From Opisthorchis felineus (taxonomy: Eukaryota > Platyhelminthes > Trematoda > Opisthorchiida > Opisthorchiidae), in NCBI GenBank assembly GCA_004794785.1, contig SJOL01007330.1, positions 675,785-739,784 on the forward strand: a DNA stretch of 64,000 nt, in the 5' to 3' direction. Position numbers and translations under genes: made by a program. Positions 34,171 through 46,735 of the stretch are shown here, piece by piece. Position 1 is the first letter of the stretch. The number at the start of each line of letters is the position of its first letter. A model generated the notes under the pieces. That model was not told the origin of the DNA. It made no database searches and saw nothing but the letters and a program-made list of their open reading frames with translations.

Positions 34171-36617
34171 CCAATACATGTGAGAGGTTGCCCCTACCAA
34201 CAGCCAGGAGACGCTTGGGAGAAGCAATAAGGTCCCGAGGCGGAGACGTGTTCCAGGCTCACTGTCCGGGGTCCGAATGTAGTTGCAGGATCCGAGAAAC
34301 TCCATTAAGTCTCCAACTCCGGCAGTTTCATCATACATCGTTTTCAAGTAACATTCTGTCAAACTACTGGCATCGGAAAAAGAGTTACGTTGGTCTTCCT
34401 CCACTTGACATAGGAAAATATTCCAAAAACTGTAATTTATTTGTCGGATTAAAAGTTGCATGCTTTGTTTTCGCCTCACAGACCGCTTTCGTGAACAGTT
34501 TCGAACACATCAAACCAATGACTTTATTGTGGCAAGAAGTTATTGTTTAAAATAAGGTCAGTTCGGACAGCTGAATGACAGTTACAATCTCATGATATCT
34601 GTTCGCCGCCACGTGGCATTTACCGACAGAGAACGTTCACATCTGGTTAGACTTTCCCTGTTCATTTGCCGCCGAAGTAGCTACTAGACTGGACTGGAAA
34701 CGGTTATCATCAGCTTATCCACAACAAACATGAAAAACGTGGCAGGTTTGCTCGTTGTGCGATGACTGCGTGTCAATGCTGACTAGCTTTTCCCCCAAAG
34801 AAAGGGTTCCGTTGATCTGTTTCGACTTTTGGCTGGCATGATCGCTTCAGGTGAATGGCAACAACGCCGAAAAGAAAGCGTTCTATGTCTCTGATAATAC
34901 ATCATGTCTGGCGTGAAACAATCGTCGTGGGGGGATACGAGAACAAGACATTTGTGGATTATTTTTCATACGAGATATGAGTATGTGTTTCCTAGTGAGA
35001 AAGTAATTTCCATCAATAGGCACAGAAAAGAAAGCACAGACTCCACAGTCAGTTTATTTTGCTTCGAACGACGGAAATCGCTGAAGCCACAGCGAGGTGC
35101 TTCCACGGAATTTGCGTTAAATTTGGCCATCTAAATAGAACACATAACGTGTTCAGAAAGTGTTCAACAAACTTACTGAAAAACCATCCGTGGTTCAGTG
35201 TGCGCACCGTGCCGAATGAGGCATTTGACGACGACCGAAATTACCGGCCAGTCGTCTTGGTAAAAGTCCACGGCAAAACGTCCACTGTTCAAGAATCTCT
35301 CCTTGAGTAACCGATTGTCCATTGGCGCTCAAATATTCCCTGACTCACGCGTGGCTCCTAGAACCCGCTTGCTTGAGGTATGCTGTTTCGAAAAATAGGT
35401 TAATCTAGGTGATAGGCTAAGCAAACAAGAACTGTTCCTGACGGCGCTGTGCTGTCACATCTGGAAACAGTGCAGAGTTGGCGGACACATGTGTTGATTG
35501 CTTCGGCTTGGGGAATGATGATGGTCCTAAACACTGTCCAATTCTGAGTAGTATTTAACCGGTCACCAACAGTCGTGGAACCTTACTTCATTGTTGAAGG
35601 AACTCAAACGCCCATGCCAAATCCGCGTAGCTAAACAAAAGTCAGTTGCTGCTGAGGAGGTCTCTTGTGCCAAATTGTCACAAAACTCCGCACTCTTTTG
35701 TAGAGCCACCTGGTCGGTCCACCAGAGACACTAGGATGCCGACGGCCTTTACCAATGCAGATTGCATGATACCCTCCTCAGCTTACACGGTGTTGCAGTA
35801 GATAGGTGAAGGGCCTCGATGATACCAAGACCTTGGTATATGAGCCAGTTATTAATTCGCGGAGTCTAACGAATACAATACAATGAAAGGAGTATTCAAA
35901 ACAACTGAAGGGCCCAAAAGTACGCGTCGGAATTTCGAAAAAAAACTGACTCGGAAACACCAAGTAATCCTGATGCTCAAAGAATCACACGCTCTTCTGC
36001 GACGAGAGTTAAGTTATGGGAAAAATGACTGATACACTGCCTTATCGGATAGGTCATCTTTTAAATAAACCTGAAAGTAAATGCCGTCATTTATTTGTGC
36101 TCCTTTTCTGGGAGTGAGATGTGCTACCGAGACATTGCGGTAGTTGTTTATCGGTAGGGGACTGATAAGAAAAGCCTGTGGTTCGAACAGTTTGATATCT
36201 ATATAGCCTGTTCAGCTGTCCAAACTTTAGGTCACAAGTCACTCATCCATTCCTCGCAAAACAATTTCTTTCATCCTGATTCGATCTGTCCTAGATCTAG
36301 ACACGCGAATCCAGTTGAGAACTCTGTAAGTGTAAGTACCTCTCGGCTAGCTCCTGGTGTCATGACGGTGCAGTTACTGTAACTTGATCCCGACTCTCAC
36401 ACGTGGTTCCTAGTAGTTGCTTAAATGCAGCAGTGTCCACACCGGTTTGATCACAGAGAAGAGAGTACAAGAATTTAAGCCGACAGAGTTATGCCTTCCA
36501 ATGCAAAAACAAGGCAGTAAAGGGCTTTTTGGAAGCTTAAGAAACAAGACAATGAAATACGGCAACGTGGAGTTTCAAGAGCATTGCATGCTGTCGAATT
36601 GATACGAGCTTTCAAAG
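34171..36617. other. No supported feature
   Basis: Overlapping open frames on both strands at 33976-34550 start in the family-C repeat. No exon-like or RNA-gene signal is seen in the rest. Confidence 0.3.
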
Positions 36618-36790
36618 GTGACTCAGTGGTTAGAGCGCGGATTTATTGACCGGAAAGTCCGTGGTTCGAACCCAACCTCTGACTCTCGACTTCCCCTGTC
36701 TAGGCTTGGTCAACCTGGCAGGATCCCAGCCCTAGTGCTTTCTTCTGGCGGCATGGCAGTTAGGTACCGGAAGGGTGCTACAGCTGAATG
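36618..36790 (+). repeat. Family-D SINE, full-length-looking forward copy
   Basis: The head carries an A-box (GACTCAGTGGTTAGAGCG), a stretch 'gaccggaaagtccgt', and a B-box (GGTTCGAACCC). The body follows with 'ctctcgacttcccctgtcta', 'ggcggcatggcagttaggt' and 'accggaagggtgctacagct'. RNA polymerase III promoter-type spacing is preserved. This is a tRNA-derived SINE; the anticodon region is too altered to name the parent tRNA. Confidence 0.7.
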
Positions 36791-37059
36791 ATTTTGATTT
36801 TAAGCTTTCAAAGGATCCTTAATAAAGGTGTAACTCTGTTACTGTGTAGTAGCGTACCCCAAGCATGCAATACACGCATCAAACGGGTAGTTGTGCGAAC
36901 AAGCAACGTGTGGATTGAAATGGAGGAGTGTTCGGGTTTTGAAAATGCGCAATAAACCATGTAAGAATAACGGGATAGTAGTGATAGATACTTGGCCTTG
37001 GTGGTTTGAGATCTGAGAGTTCGCACTTGGGACTTGGTTCTGTAACCGAAGCCAATCAT

Positions 37060-37312
37060 CATTCTGTGATTGAAGGTGAATGGCGCTGTGTCCTATCTAA
37101 GTGGTGGAAAATCGCACTGCTGATCAGCTGTTTTTGGCAGAACAGTCAAGTTTTCAAACTACTGGCGGCCGGGAGGTCGGCGTTTCGAGACTCCTTGAGA
37201 GTTTCGTGAGATGCGCACTGCTGATGATTCCCAACAGGGATGAAACAGCTGTACTGTGCTTCTCGGCTTTTCAGCATAGACTAGATTCACTCACAGGACA
37301 AAATTTCAACCC
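37060..37312 (+). repeat. Family-A repeat
   Basis: Forward unit: 'gatcagctgtttttggcaga', the degraded head 'acagtcaagttttcaaacta', 'tttcgtgagatgcgcactgc', 'tgatgattcccaacagggat', 'gaaacagctgtactgtgctt' and 'ttttcagcatagactagatt'. The 3' body is among the best preserved in the window. Confidence 0.65.
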
Positions 37313-37994
37313 AAGTTGTCTAGAAAACTATGAGGTTTTCGTGCACGATCTCGGGATAACTGGAACAACATCACCGACATACTGTATTACCGTCTCTGCA
37401 GTCTTCGATGAAAAAAAAAAATTCCCAGAAGTCAAATTTAACAAAAATCTTTGGTCTGAAATGAGTTTGAAACCCTTCTTGGGTGCTCCTGCAGCGATTT
37501 ATAAAGCCCGGAGCAATATCAGAGATTCGAACCCGCAATATTCCGGCTAAACCCTTGAACACTTGGGTTTTCGATCACAACCACCTGATAAGTATACACT
37601 GGCTTCACTTACAGGACTAAATTTCCGTTGAAAAATCCCAACTTTCCTCACATCAACAACAATACCATATTTTCGCCAAAGTACTATACTCGTACCTCAA
37701 TAAAATATTTGGTTGGGCATGCCATTCAAGCAAATCTTCAAATCTGCTGCAAACAAGCTTCGGCTGGTTGTTCTGGACGTGGTACGGGGAGTCCCTCGTT
37801 AATCGCTGCTGGTGTGTGCCTCTTGAGGATGAAGGCTTAGTCTTGAGCACGGAGTGTTTTCTGACCAGCTAACTTAATGGATACTACACGCAGAATGTCC
37901 AACTTTTACACAATGACCTGAGGAAATTGCTTTTTATCGTGTGAGACCAGGTTCCTGCCCCTCAGTCTGCAAAAGCTGGACCGCAAAGCGCAAT

Positions 37995-38245
37995 ACACTC
38001 ATTCGCAAATCAATTTGGTTTTAACGGGAGAATTAACTGAATCGCAGTGGACTATTTCGTTTACGATATTCTTCAGCTAAACGTGCTGCAAAACACCGCC
38101 TCACGTGACACGATATTCGAATACGACATTCAGTTAGAACATAAGGTTGACGGAAACTGGAGGGGGGAATGCGCCCACCCGATGAGCCTCAAGAAGGACG
38201 AAACCGGCCCTGAGCTGTCGAAGAGTTTTCAGCAAACTCACGAGT
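37995..38245. repeat. Family-B composite copy
   Basis: A forward internal part ('ttcgcaaatcaatttggttt', 'tttcgtttacgatattcttc') passes into a reversed terminal half ('acccgatgagcctcaagaag', 'gagttttcagcaaactcacg'). The product is an inverted hybrid of two half units. Confidence 0.55.
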
Positions 38246-38940
38246 AGCTACATTCAAGAAAATTCACTAAATTGCTTTGAAACCTGTCTACAATGCTCCC
38301 AGGTAAAAACTCAGTTAGATTAATGAAGCAAATCGGTGTCTGGGGACAGAACCACGCAAGAACATCGCAGTGCGATGCCATAAATCTTTTCGGGCACTGG
38401 GCACTGGAGACGAGACAGCAGTTAGATATGACACACACAGTTGCTTTAGGCGTATTGTGGACAAAAAGCAAACTCTAGATGATGACCGGAATTTATTCGA
38501 CCAGGATAGTTTGGTTGCTATAACTCATATCCATTATCCTAAGTTGGAAAAGCGGGCAACTTGGTTGCGCGTTGTCACTTCTTTAAGTTCAATAATGTAC
38601 AGATTGGGCGTGATGACAAAATGTGGCCGCCTGAGGCCCTGAATCCATACATTTGCACCACGGAGTAGCTGTACTCACAGGGTTCTGTGTGCGTCTACGG
38701 TGAACATTTGCAAATTTCGGCTAGATATGCGGACATCTTCAACAAGATTCTAGCGAGTAGCCGTACAAAGGCCTGCATAACAATTTAATTCTGGTTCTAG
38801 TGAGTACGCGGAGGTGTAACCATCAGCCGAATTGACAAATCTTCGCCACAGTGGATGTACAATCAGTGCTCGGGTGCACGAGAAGTGTCATTGAATGGTT
38901 TGAATTTGACGTCCACCAATGTGACCCTGTAAAGTGAACC
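38246..38940. other. No supported feature
   Basis: Short frames only. There is no repeat match apart from the LINE tail that begins at 38941. Confidence 0.3.
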
Positions 38941-39445
38941 AATGAAAATCATCATCATTATCATCATCGTCAGCTGTGAGAACCGCGTATTCGTGGTACA
39001 GTGGTTGTAGCTGCCACAGTTTCGTTCACCGATGATTTGGGGAGGTGGGGGAGGTAGCTGCGCAGTGGAGGCGGGAGATGCTAAATTGGTGCGCAAATAG
39101 AGAGCTGTCAGTGGACGTTTAATTGGGGAAATTGGGAAGGGAGCTATGCATTGAAGCAATAGCTTGGGTGCACGAGCGCCATTGAGGGCGCGACTGGGCC
39201 ATGTCTGACAACTGATGTGTCCCGTCTCGGGGTCCCAATCCAGAGAGACGGCAATGACCAGCGCAGCTGAGTTTGCTGGTAATGGCTTTTATACTTCGCT
39301 GCAAGGTCAGTGTGTGACCTCCCCTGGCTCGTTTCCACCCTTCGCGTGGTTTTCCAAAAAGAGATATTCGAGGAAGTCGGTCGACTGGCATACGGAGTAC
39401 GTGGTCAAGCCAGCGCAACCCAAGGAGTGTGGTCAGTCCATCTAT
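38941..39445 (-). mobile_element. Non-LTR retrotransposon 3' fragment with (GAT)n-type tail
   Basis: The minus frame 39418-39119 reads LDHVLRMPVDRLPRISLFGK, then EGWKRARGGHTLTLQRSIKA, then RPQWRSC, and ends with a stop. This is the same C-terminal region as at 16015-16440 but a clearly diverged subfamily (RARGGHT for RGGQP-like, LSDMAQSRPQW for DMAANRCQW). The 3' UTR runs into a GATGATGATAATGATGATG-like tail at 38947-38972 on the minus strand. The 5' part is missing. It sits about 0.46 kb 3' of glypican exon B, in its downstream intron. Confidence 0.8.
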
Positions 39446-39909
39446 CGTGGGTGAGTTATTTCTTCCGAAAACGAATCGACAATGAAACTATAATGAAACT
39501 ACATAGCGTGAAGTCGCTTCTTGCCTACCAATTTGACGAATATTAAAAAGCTAGAATGATGCCAAATGGGACTCAGGCAACTTTGTGAATACCAGTCAGC
39601 AAACAAGATACATTTCAATTCCCCACTCGAGATTATCATCATAGAAGAACGAGACAAAGCCGCTTTCGTATCGTCAAGTGCTCCTTTAATTGGTTTTGCG
39701 CTGTCCGATACCGCTCGGAAAAGTAGGGATTATGGACTCATTTAAAATTTGCGAAAAGTGATTCAGTAACCGCAAATGTTCTCACTTCCGAAACTTCCCA
39801 AAATCACACTCTACAATTTCGTTGATAGCCTGTCTACCTGATGCACACACGGTGGATAAAGAGTAGGGCCTCATTCGCGGTATACATATTTGTATATAAT
39901 GGTCCTCAC

Positions 39910-40196
39910 CTGCCATAATGAGTACCATTCCAGCACACGGTCGTCGCTAGATTCTCCTTCCCTCCAGATCGACAAAACCGTTCCTCAATCCTGTACAGAT
40001 ACTGGTCCACATTGGTCAATTCTCTGGCCACAGTTGTCAGTCGTTGACCGAGACTACGCATAAACTCCACCAGTTCCTCTTGTCTTTTCTTTAATTCAGC
40101 CGTAGACTGTTCATCGTGTATTTCATTCGAATTTTCTGGTGGTTCCACGACCAACTGCCTCTTCTGCACGACTCCGTCGCCACAAAACAGTTCTAA
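39910..40196 (-). CDS. Glypican exon B (C-terminal CWNG block)
   Basis: Glypicans are GPI-anchored heparan-sulfate proteoglycan core proteins that modulate Wnt, Hedgehog, FGF and BMP signalling at the cell surface. The acceptor (TTTTAATTATCTCAG) ends at 40197 and the donor (ATGGCAG followed by GTGAGG) begins at 39909; entry is phase 0 and exit phase 2. The 287 bases encode LELFCGDGVVQKRQL, a variable linker, then EELVEFMRSLGQRLTTVARE, then IEERFCRSGGKE and VCWNGTHYGR. FCGDG corresponds to the FQGCG-type cysteine of GPC4/6, and the helix plus FCRSGGKE and VCWNG to the conserved segment before GRY. The exon joins in frame to exon A. Exit after GR matches the family's RY position, so another exon must follow. 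Confidence 0.8.
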
Positions 40197-41654
40197 CTGA
40201 GATAATTAAAACAAAAACAAAAAACAAATTCACTCGAGAATCTCACCAAGTTAGCGATGCAAGAACAGTTTAATCGGAAAAGATGATTGTGATCCGCAGA
40301 ATATTGTCACTTTGAAGGTGGAATATTCAGAAGGAATCAAGCAAGCAGTGTGAAAGGAAGACCCTGTTTGCGTCTTATTTACTGTCAACAATTTACCTAG
40401 CCGAGCTCATTAAGACCTGCAGAGTTTACTCCAGAACTGAATACCTACAGGACTACTCACTGCGTAACAGAAGCAAATTACTATGCAAAAAGACCCCATC
40501 AAGTATCCGTCGCGATGCCCACCACTGAAAACCGCTACCAAAATACATTTCAAATTGACGCGTTTCGAGTGTTTTCTGTCCGTTCGTTTTTCTTCACAAC
40601 AAAGATTCGATTCCGTCGATTTCTCAGCCCTGCTAATAGAGGACAGCCAACGGAATCAAATGATCTTACCCAAACCGATGATATTTAATACTGGGAGGGA
40701 GTAGATAAATTCAATGTGTCTTTCAGGTACACGGATAAACAATTCGCATTCGTGGCAATCCATTTATTTGACGTCATCGATATTGGGCAGGTGCCGATTT
40801 TCCGCCCCACCCTTAGTCAACCCAACACCTCTCCCTTGCAAATATTCCGTCGGATCCCAGTCATCCGTTTGTTAGTGTCCGCCGAAATCTGTGGCCTGAT
40901 CCCAGAATATTCAGACGAGATCGTTTTGACCGCTGTACAGATGATATAACAGAGTGACCGTCCGAAGCTTGCTGTGGGGCTAAACGCACGAAACATTGCT
41001 ACCGCTAACGACTGACCATCATTGCATGAAACTTTGCCAGTCAGCAGTGATTAGACCAGTGGCTACCTGTGAAGACTTGATAAGCCACAGTCTTTGAGAA
41101 GCATGTGGTGTAAGTCTTTGATGCAGAAATAGCCTCAAGGTGATAAGTCGACCGGTAAACATGTGAGGATCTGTTGCTAACCACTGACTAACCTGATGTT
41201 GTATGTTGTTGGTTCACATTTAATGAAATTTAATATACACTTCTCTCCTTTCTTGGTTTGTGCCTAATGCGATGTACTGGGGCATATTCATGCGACCTTT
41301 CCCAGTGAATTTCACTGCCCTTTGCAACGAGATTTTGAAAGCGCAACCCGGGCGCATAGAGTCCCGCCAGAAATTCTCGGCAGTAGGCTCGTGCAACGTC
41401 AGTTAATGCTTCGGCGTCCTCCAACTAACCACATCTTTGTCAACGTTGTCATAACAACACAGCATATTGCATTCCAGCACAGCACATCGTTACGATCCCG
41501 GAGTGTACTACTACTTAGCTGCCTTAATGACGAATAAAATGAATATAAGGAGGGCATGCCTCGTAAAAACCGTCATATCCCTAGGTTATTCATGTAAAAA
41601 CACCTAAGCATGCTATAGAGGAGAATGTTTGTAGCTCAGGTAGCATAGATGGTC

Positions 41655-41857
41655 GTTGGTTTGTTCGCTGAGTTGGGCAGTTTGGTTGCAAACGTGTCAG
41701 CACCAACCGAGGTGATATCATAAGTGCGTTGTTAGGGACGTAGCGGTTGACAACCACCGACCCATTACTGCGCACCCTAACAACGCATTGATGATGTCAC
41801 CTCGATTGGTGATGAAGCGTTTGCAATCAAATTGCGAAGCTCAGCAACTAAGCCAAC
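41655..41857. repeat. Family-C perfect-looking palindrome
   Basis: The left arm 41655-41739 ('gttggtttgttcgctgagtt' to 'gcgttgttaggg') pairs with the right arm 41773-41857 ('accctaacaacgcattgatg' to 'gctcagcaactaagccaac') around a spacer of about 33 bases. Arms of about 85 bases could form a long hairpin. Half units occur at 34081, 57208 and 61661. Confidence 0.7.
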
Positions 41858-41944
41858 GGGCACGTGGGCATCGCACTGGAGTAAGACTCCACCAGCCGGA
41901 CTGACCCAGCATCATTTGCGCACCTCGGCCAACACAATAGATAG

Positions 41945-42005
41945 ACGGACGGACAGACAGACGGCCGGACGGACAGACAGACGGCCGGACGGACAGACAG
42001 ACGGC
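41945..42005 (+). repeat. Minisatellite, 20-base unit, about 3 copies
   Basis: The unit 'acggacagacagacggccgg' is repeated head to tail with small changes at the edges. It produces the artificial RPSVCPSV-type peptides on the minus strand. It abuts the right side of the family-C palindrome by about 90 bases. Confidence 0.85.
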
Positions 42006-42548
42006 AGATAGACAGGATGTGCGCCAATAAGACTAGTCTCCTTCGATATCTGGTAGGGTTTCCAACCACGCGTATCAAGTGGATTCAACTGAGGAAGGCG
42101 CAAAATATCCACTAGGCCCAGGTTGAAGCGACAGTTTTCATTTCGCTTTATGGCTTGTCCAAAGCGAATCACTGTTCCCCAACGAATATCTGAATCGGGG
42201 GACAAAGCTTTCTTTAGTACATAGTGCTTAGACATGCGCATTACCTGTTTTCACCACCATAACCTGCCATGTTTTACCCGCTGCCCCAGAAACTCCGATT
42301 CACTCGGAACTCGGAACCAGGTAACTTCTGCGACCCCAGGAAGACACGCATCGTCAAACATGTTTGGAACTGTGAGATCTTCAAAAGAGAGAGGAGAGAT
42401 TTTACAGCTACAGCTGTCGAAAGTACCTTAACCACGGTCCTTTAACTTTGGAGTAATGTGTCTCTGATGCCACAGTTGACGCAACCCGGTGAATGTTGCG
42501 CTGCCTTGATAGCTAACCAGATCTGCCATTCTCTTTCTTCTCTCGTTC

Positions 42549-42715
42549 AGCTGTAACAGCCTTTACTTGCCGAGGCGCCGTGCCACCCGAAGGAAGCACG
42601 AGGTACTGCCAGATTGCCCAAGCATAGACCAGGGTTGGGTTAGAACCACGGACTTTCGGGTCAGTTAGTTCTCAGCTCTCTCGAGTTCTTCACAACGCAG
42701 TCTCGGCTTATCAAG
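42549..42715 (-). repeat. Family-D SINE
   Basis: On the minus strand: 'gagagctgagaactaactga', 'cccgaaagtccgtggttcta', 'acccaaccctggtctatgct' and 'gtgcttccttcgggtggcac'. The B-box reads GGTTCTAACCC, one base off consensus, so this copy is probably inactive. Confidence 0.55.
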
Positions 42716-44947
42716 ATAGGCTGACCAGTCAACAGCCTCAAAGATTTTATCCTTGAGGTTTAGGATTCGGAGCGGTAATTAGGGTAACTGTGAGATTTAT
42801 TGTTTCACCGTTTATTGTACATGTGGGAGGTTTCTTATATGTGCTTCCTAGGTGGACAGTAATGACGAAGTTGGCCGTTTTATACCGAGTAACTAGGATT
42901 CATTACGTATAAAGTGAGGACAGTGAGTCTCTGTTAGCCAAAATTTGAACTGTTTTGGTCTCTTGCTTTTTACTTTGAACCCACAACTCACCATGCCCAC
43001 ACTATCCTTGATCAAGTACGGACCAAGTACGGACCAAGTACGCAGACGGTGTATCCAATCATTATTCACGGTGGGTTTTTACGTCGGTGTGTATTGGCCG
43101 GTTTGGTGGTCTCTTCAGTCAGATTGTCTGGACGACAAGACGAATAAATTTGTACCAGTTTAACTGATATTCGTGTGATCTTTTATTTGAAGGTTCACTA
43201 CTACGGGTTCATGATACACATTGGCCTGCATTTTTAGGTGACGACCACGAAAGACACCCCAGAGATCCATCACCCACGGCGATTCCGACCTGACTGTTTT
43301 TCTTCCCTATACGGATGACTAAGGGACAATCAATGCAGGAGATCTCAAGATGAGATCCGTTATCCATGTTTGTAAAGTGCACCCCAAAGAGGTCATTGCG
43401 TGTAGACTGAAGGTTGGCGTTAATGCTTTTCTGTGCAATCTTCTGTCAGCAGGACGTCTATTGATTTCTCACTATCTCCTTGAATTTCTGTAGCAAGCAC
43501 ACCCAGATAAACATGATCCCCGACTATGTATACGTAACGGTCACTCTCAAGAAAGCGTCTTTCAAGGAAGATTCCACTCGAAGTACTCTCGCCTTTCACT
43601 GCGGCACAGCACAGGCGCGCTCTCACATATCGAAAAATCCAGCTTTTTCATTCATTGAGAGCCAGACTGTTTGGATCATTCTGCAAACTGCCTCCCGGTA
43701 GGATTGGGTCTGAACACCAAACCATGAAAAACGGGGTACTTTCGTGTGGATTAAGCAGAGGAATGACCGGTTTCGGAGTGATACGTCCTAGGGTATCGTG
43801 TTATTCCGAGTAATCATCACACAGGACCCCTCAAACGTGAAACTACCTTCTCAGGAGAGTTCCGACCCCCTACACTTGTGTCGCGTTCTATCTCTTCTGT
43901 GAGTTATTTTATTTTGGGGTTCGCCCTTCGGAGGTACGCTTTAAAGATGAATCGCTGCACTGAATGAAAATGCCAAAAAATTTCAATCCAGTTCTGGTCA
44001 CCCTGAAGAGTGTTTAGATGAATACCTAATTCTTTCACAAGAGTGCATCCAGTGACCTCGAAAAAACGCGATACGTTGCAGCTGGAGGCTCCGTACATCC
44101 TATATGCAGCGTTCTTTGTCTTCTTCGCTAACGATTAGTTCTTTTGGATTGCAGCGCCAGCTAAATTATCTCTGTTCCCGATCACTGAACCCTGTTATAT
44201 CACCATTTCATACGCGATTGAGAGAAACTCCCCGAATGCTACGACGTGTTTGTAGTCCGGCAGAAATATTCAGATAAAATCAGTGCCGTCATTCTTAAAT
44301 CCGCATAGTAAGCTCAGACTACTTAAGTAGTTTGATTGAGGGGGAAACTCCTACAATCTTTACCTCAATCGCAGCGACTAAGGCCTGGTCATCAACAACA
44401 GGTGCGTATGTTTCCCTGCCGACCTAAACTAATCAAAAACAAATTTGAACGTTTGTAACCCAACTGATGTGACTACCTACCTCAAGTAGGTACTTTACTC
44501 GAAAAATCTTTCCTCGTTTACTCCGGTTTACGTTGCCGTGTCATTGCTGTGTTCAATTTGAGCTTCTACCTCACGCACACGCACACAAGCCAATTACCAC
44601 GAACAAAACTGCGCTTGCCACAAAGCTTTGACTCCACTCCACTTGATGGATTTGATGGCGTTTTTTTACGTGCATGCAGGTGGCTTAGCTACAAGGAATG
44701 AACCTGAATACTACAGGTATTTGGTTTCACGTGTGGATAGTTCTGAAGCCGACATGGTTGACTCAAACATGTATCGTCCTGTTGACGGTGTTTCAGACCG
44801 TGTGGTTGTACTCAATGCTGGTGGTCCTCCGGCGTGCTGTCCCCAACTCTTGCGACTTAGGGGACCGATAATGGTCGGCGGTCAGGAGACCAGCCGCCCT
44901 TAATAACCGAACATCACATCGCTTGGACGGATGTATTACATGCAAAC
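42716..44947. other. Intronic, no supported gene
   Basis: Apart from the short tandem repeat at 43012, only short frames are present. A plus frame at 44628-44903 follows an acceptor-like GTGCATGCAG, but nothing is recognisable. Confidence 0.25.
43012..43040 (+). repeat. Short tandem repeat, 11-base unit, nearly 3 copies
   Basis: 'aagtacggacc' is repeated twice exactly, followed by a partial third copy ('aagtacgcag'). Confidence 0.75.
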
Positions 44948-45108
44948 TGAGGACTAAACGAGGGCATGCTCTGATTGGTCAGTATGTCAGCCAATCAGGA
45001 TCGAGCATTTCTCTCCCCGTCACGAAGATTCTGGCGTGACCTTGAGGAAGATACTGTGGTGATCCTAAAAATGTATCTGTAATAATCTCCATAAAGGGTT
45101 GTCTCAAG
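44948..45108 (-). repeat. Family-F repeat segment
   Basis: The reverse complement of this segment aligns with 10787-10968. Its minus translation (LRQPFMEIITDTFLGSPQYL then PQGHARIFVTGRE) keeps the other copy's frame across a 9-base gap, and many differences fall at third codon positions. It is followed upstream (on the minus strand) by family E. Confidence 0.5.
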
Positions 45109-45310
45109 CTACCCTGGTTGAATAGTGGTAACGTGTTCACTTGGCAGGTCGGATATCCAGGACAAGGGGCTCTAATGAGAGCGAAACTCAGGTCCAGTGC
45201 TTTTCTGCTTTGACGTGGACTCACAAGAATAATTGCACCAGAAAAGGAGGACGACTGTTCAAACAAGAGCGATATGAACGCGAATTCCAGTGTGTGGTCT
45301 CACAGAATAG
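45108..45310 (+). repeat. Family-E repeat
   Basis: Forward copy: 'tgttcacttggcaggtcgga', 'ggggctctaatgagagcgaa', 'acgtggactcacaagaataa', 'gaggacgactgttcaaacaa'. Homologous to 22930-23065 and to the reverse of 48357-48560. Confidence 0.55.
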
Positions 45311-46337
45311 ACTAGACAGTCTTACGGTACGGTAATCCTACCGGTCAGAAAGAGGTCAATCGTATGTAGTGGAGTATGAACGAGGTAATTTCGAGACGCA
45401 ACAATGGGACTAACAGCTCTTGTGCCTGGGGGAAAAACAGTCGAGAACAAAGTACCATTGATTACTAACGGAAAAAACACAACTGAGCACCAACAAGAGG
45501 TCATCAGCCGGATTGACCCAGCACTATTCACGGACGTTAATGTTGGCCATGTTCCCAATGGTGGGAAAATCGAAGGGTGACAGTTTGCTTGCTACTGGAC
45601 TCGATTACGTACCTTGTCCAGTAGGTTTCTCAAAAACTCGAAGAAAATACCAAGGATCTCAGAAGGGTCCGAGAAAGAATCCACAGTGTTCGAATCCACT
45701 ATGACTGTTTTTATTTCACTTTGCTGTATTATTGCCAATAGCAAAGTTTTCGTCATCGAGGAATTTGCGCAGGAGACAGCGCTCCCTTCGAGGGCTCGCA
45801 GTTGTATACGCTGCCGCAACTATCTCAGACGAGTATGCCTTACCTTCTTTTCACCAACGAGAACTAGTATCTCACGGATGCGGTGAAGTAGGCCAATTCC
45901 TAACGTGCTAATAAGTCACAAGCCATCCAGTGACTGCAGTCAGAATACAAGTGAGTGATCTTTCAACCCAAAATAGAGATGAAGTGTACCTTTTTTTGCC
46001 ATTATACAGCCAAAGTCCAACTAAGTCATGAATGCTAAACAGATAGTCAAATTATGTTAGCTTACAACCTAGGACGGAAGCTGACTGTCGACTGGCGGTT
46101 GGTTTTATGGCTACTTTAAGTCAACAGTCCATATTGATCTCAGATTATGTTATCGATGAAGCCAAGCTAAATTAAAACATAAGGGGAGACTCCGGTGACG
46201 TCAATTTAGAGGATAGAATCAAAGCAACTTTGCGGCAACAGCCGAAAACAGAGTTATCCGGTATGAGTTCTACCACGTTTGTAACGGGATGCAGATTCAG
46301 TTAAAGACAGTTGACTAGCATGCTTCGAAGAAGGCTC

Positions 46338-46735
46338 ATGAACGCAACATACTACTTACAAGGCTGCTGAAAAATCTCCGATAACCAATCACCGATTTCG
46401 TCCTTCTTGAGGCTTATCAGGTAGGTACAATCTCCGAGTTTCCGTCGGTCTTAAGTTCTATATGAACCCAAATTGGACCCGATTCAATAAATACTCTCAT
46501 ATGCACAAAAATTTGGTTTTGACAGGAAAGTCAACTGTATCCAGCTGAATATCCCGTTTATGATCAAGTTTAGAGAATTTATTGCGATATCTCGAATATC
46601 ATACCAACTGAAACAAGATGTGGCCTGGTTCATAACATTCAGTTGGAGAGAACCGTAATAAACGGGAGTTTCAACCAGGATTCAGTCAAGTCTTTTGTCA
46701 AAACCAACTTTGTGTGCAAAGTAGACTGTTTATCA
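46338..46735. repeat. Family-B fold-back copy with internal inverted arms
   Basis: It starts at the terminal motif ('aacatactacttacaaggct') and contains inverted internal arms: 'aaaaatttggttttgacagg' to 'gaatatcccgtttatg' (46506-46561) against 'taataaacgggagtttcaac' to 'ttttgtcaaaaccaactttg' (46660-46717). The element is palindromic at two scales. Confidence 0.6.

Noticed and set aside
33976..34550. Overlapping 167- and 159-codon frames on opposite strands
   Set aside because: Both run through the family-C unit and have no independent coding support.
36618..36690. Functional tRNA gene
   Set aside because: It is followed by the conserved body shared with four other loci, and the cloverleaf arms do not pair well, so it is a SINE head.
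41848..42241. Minus frames with RPSVCPSV-type repeats
   Set aside because: Produced by the 20-base minisatellite.
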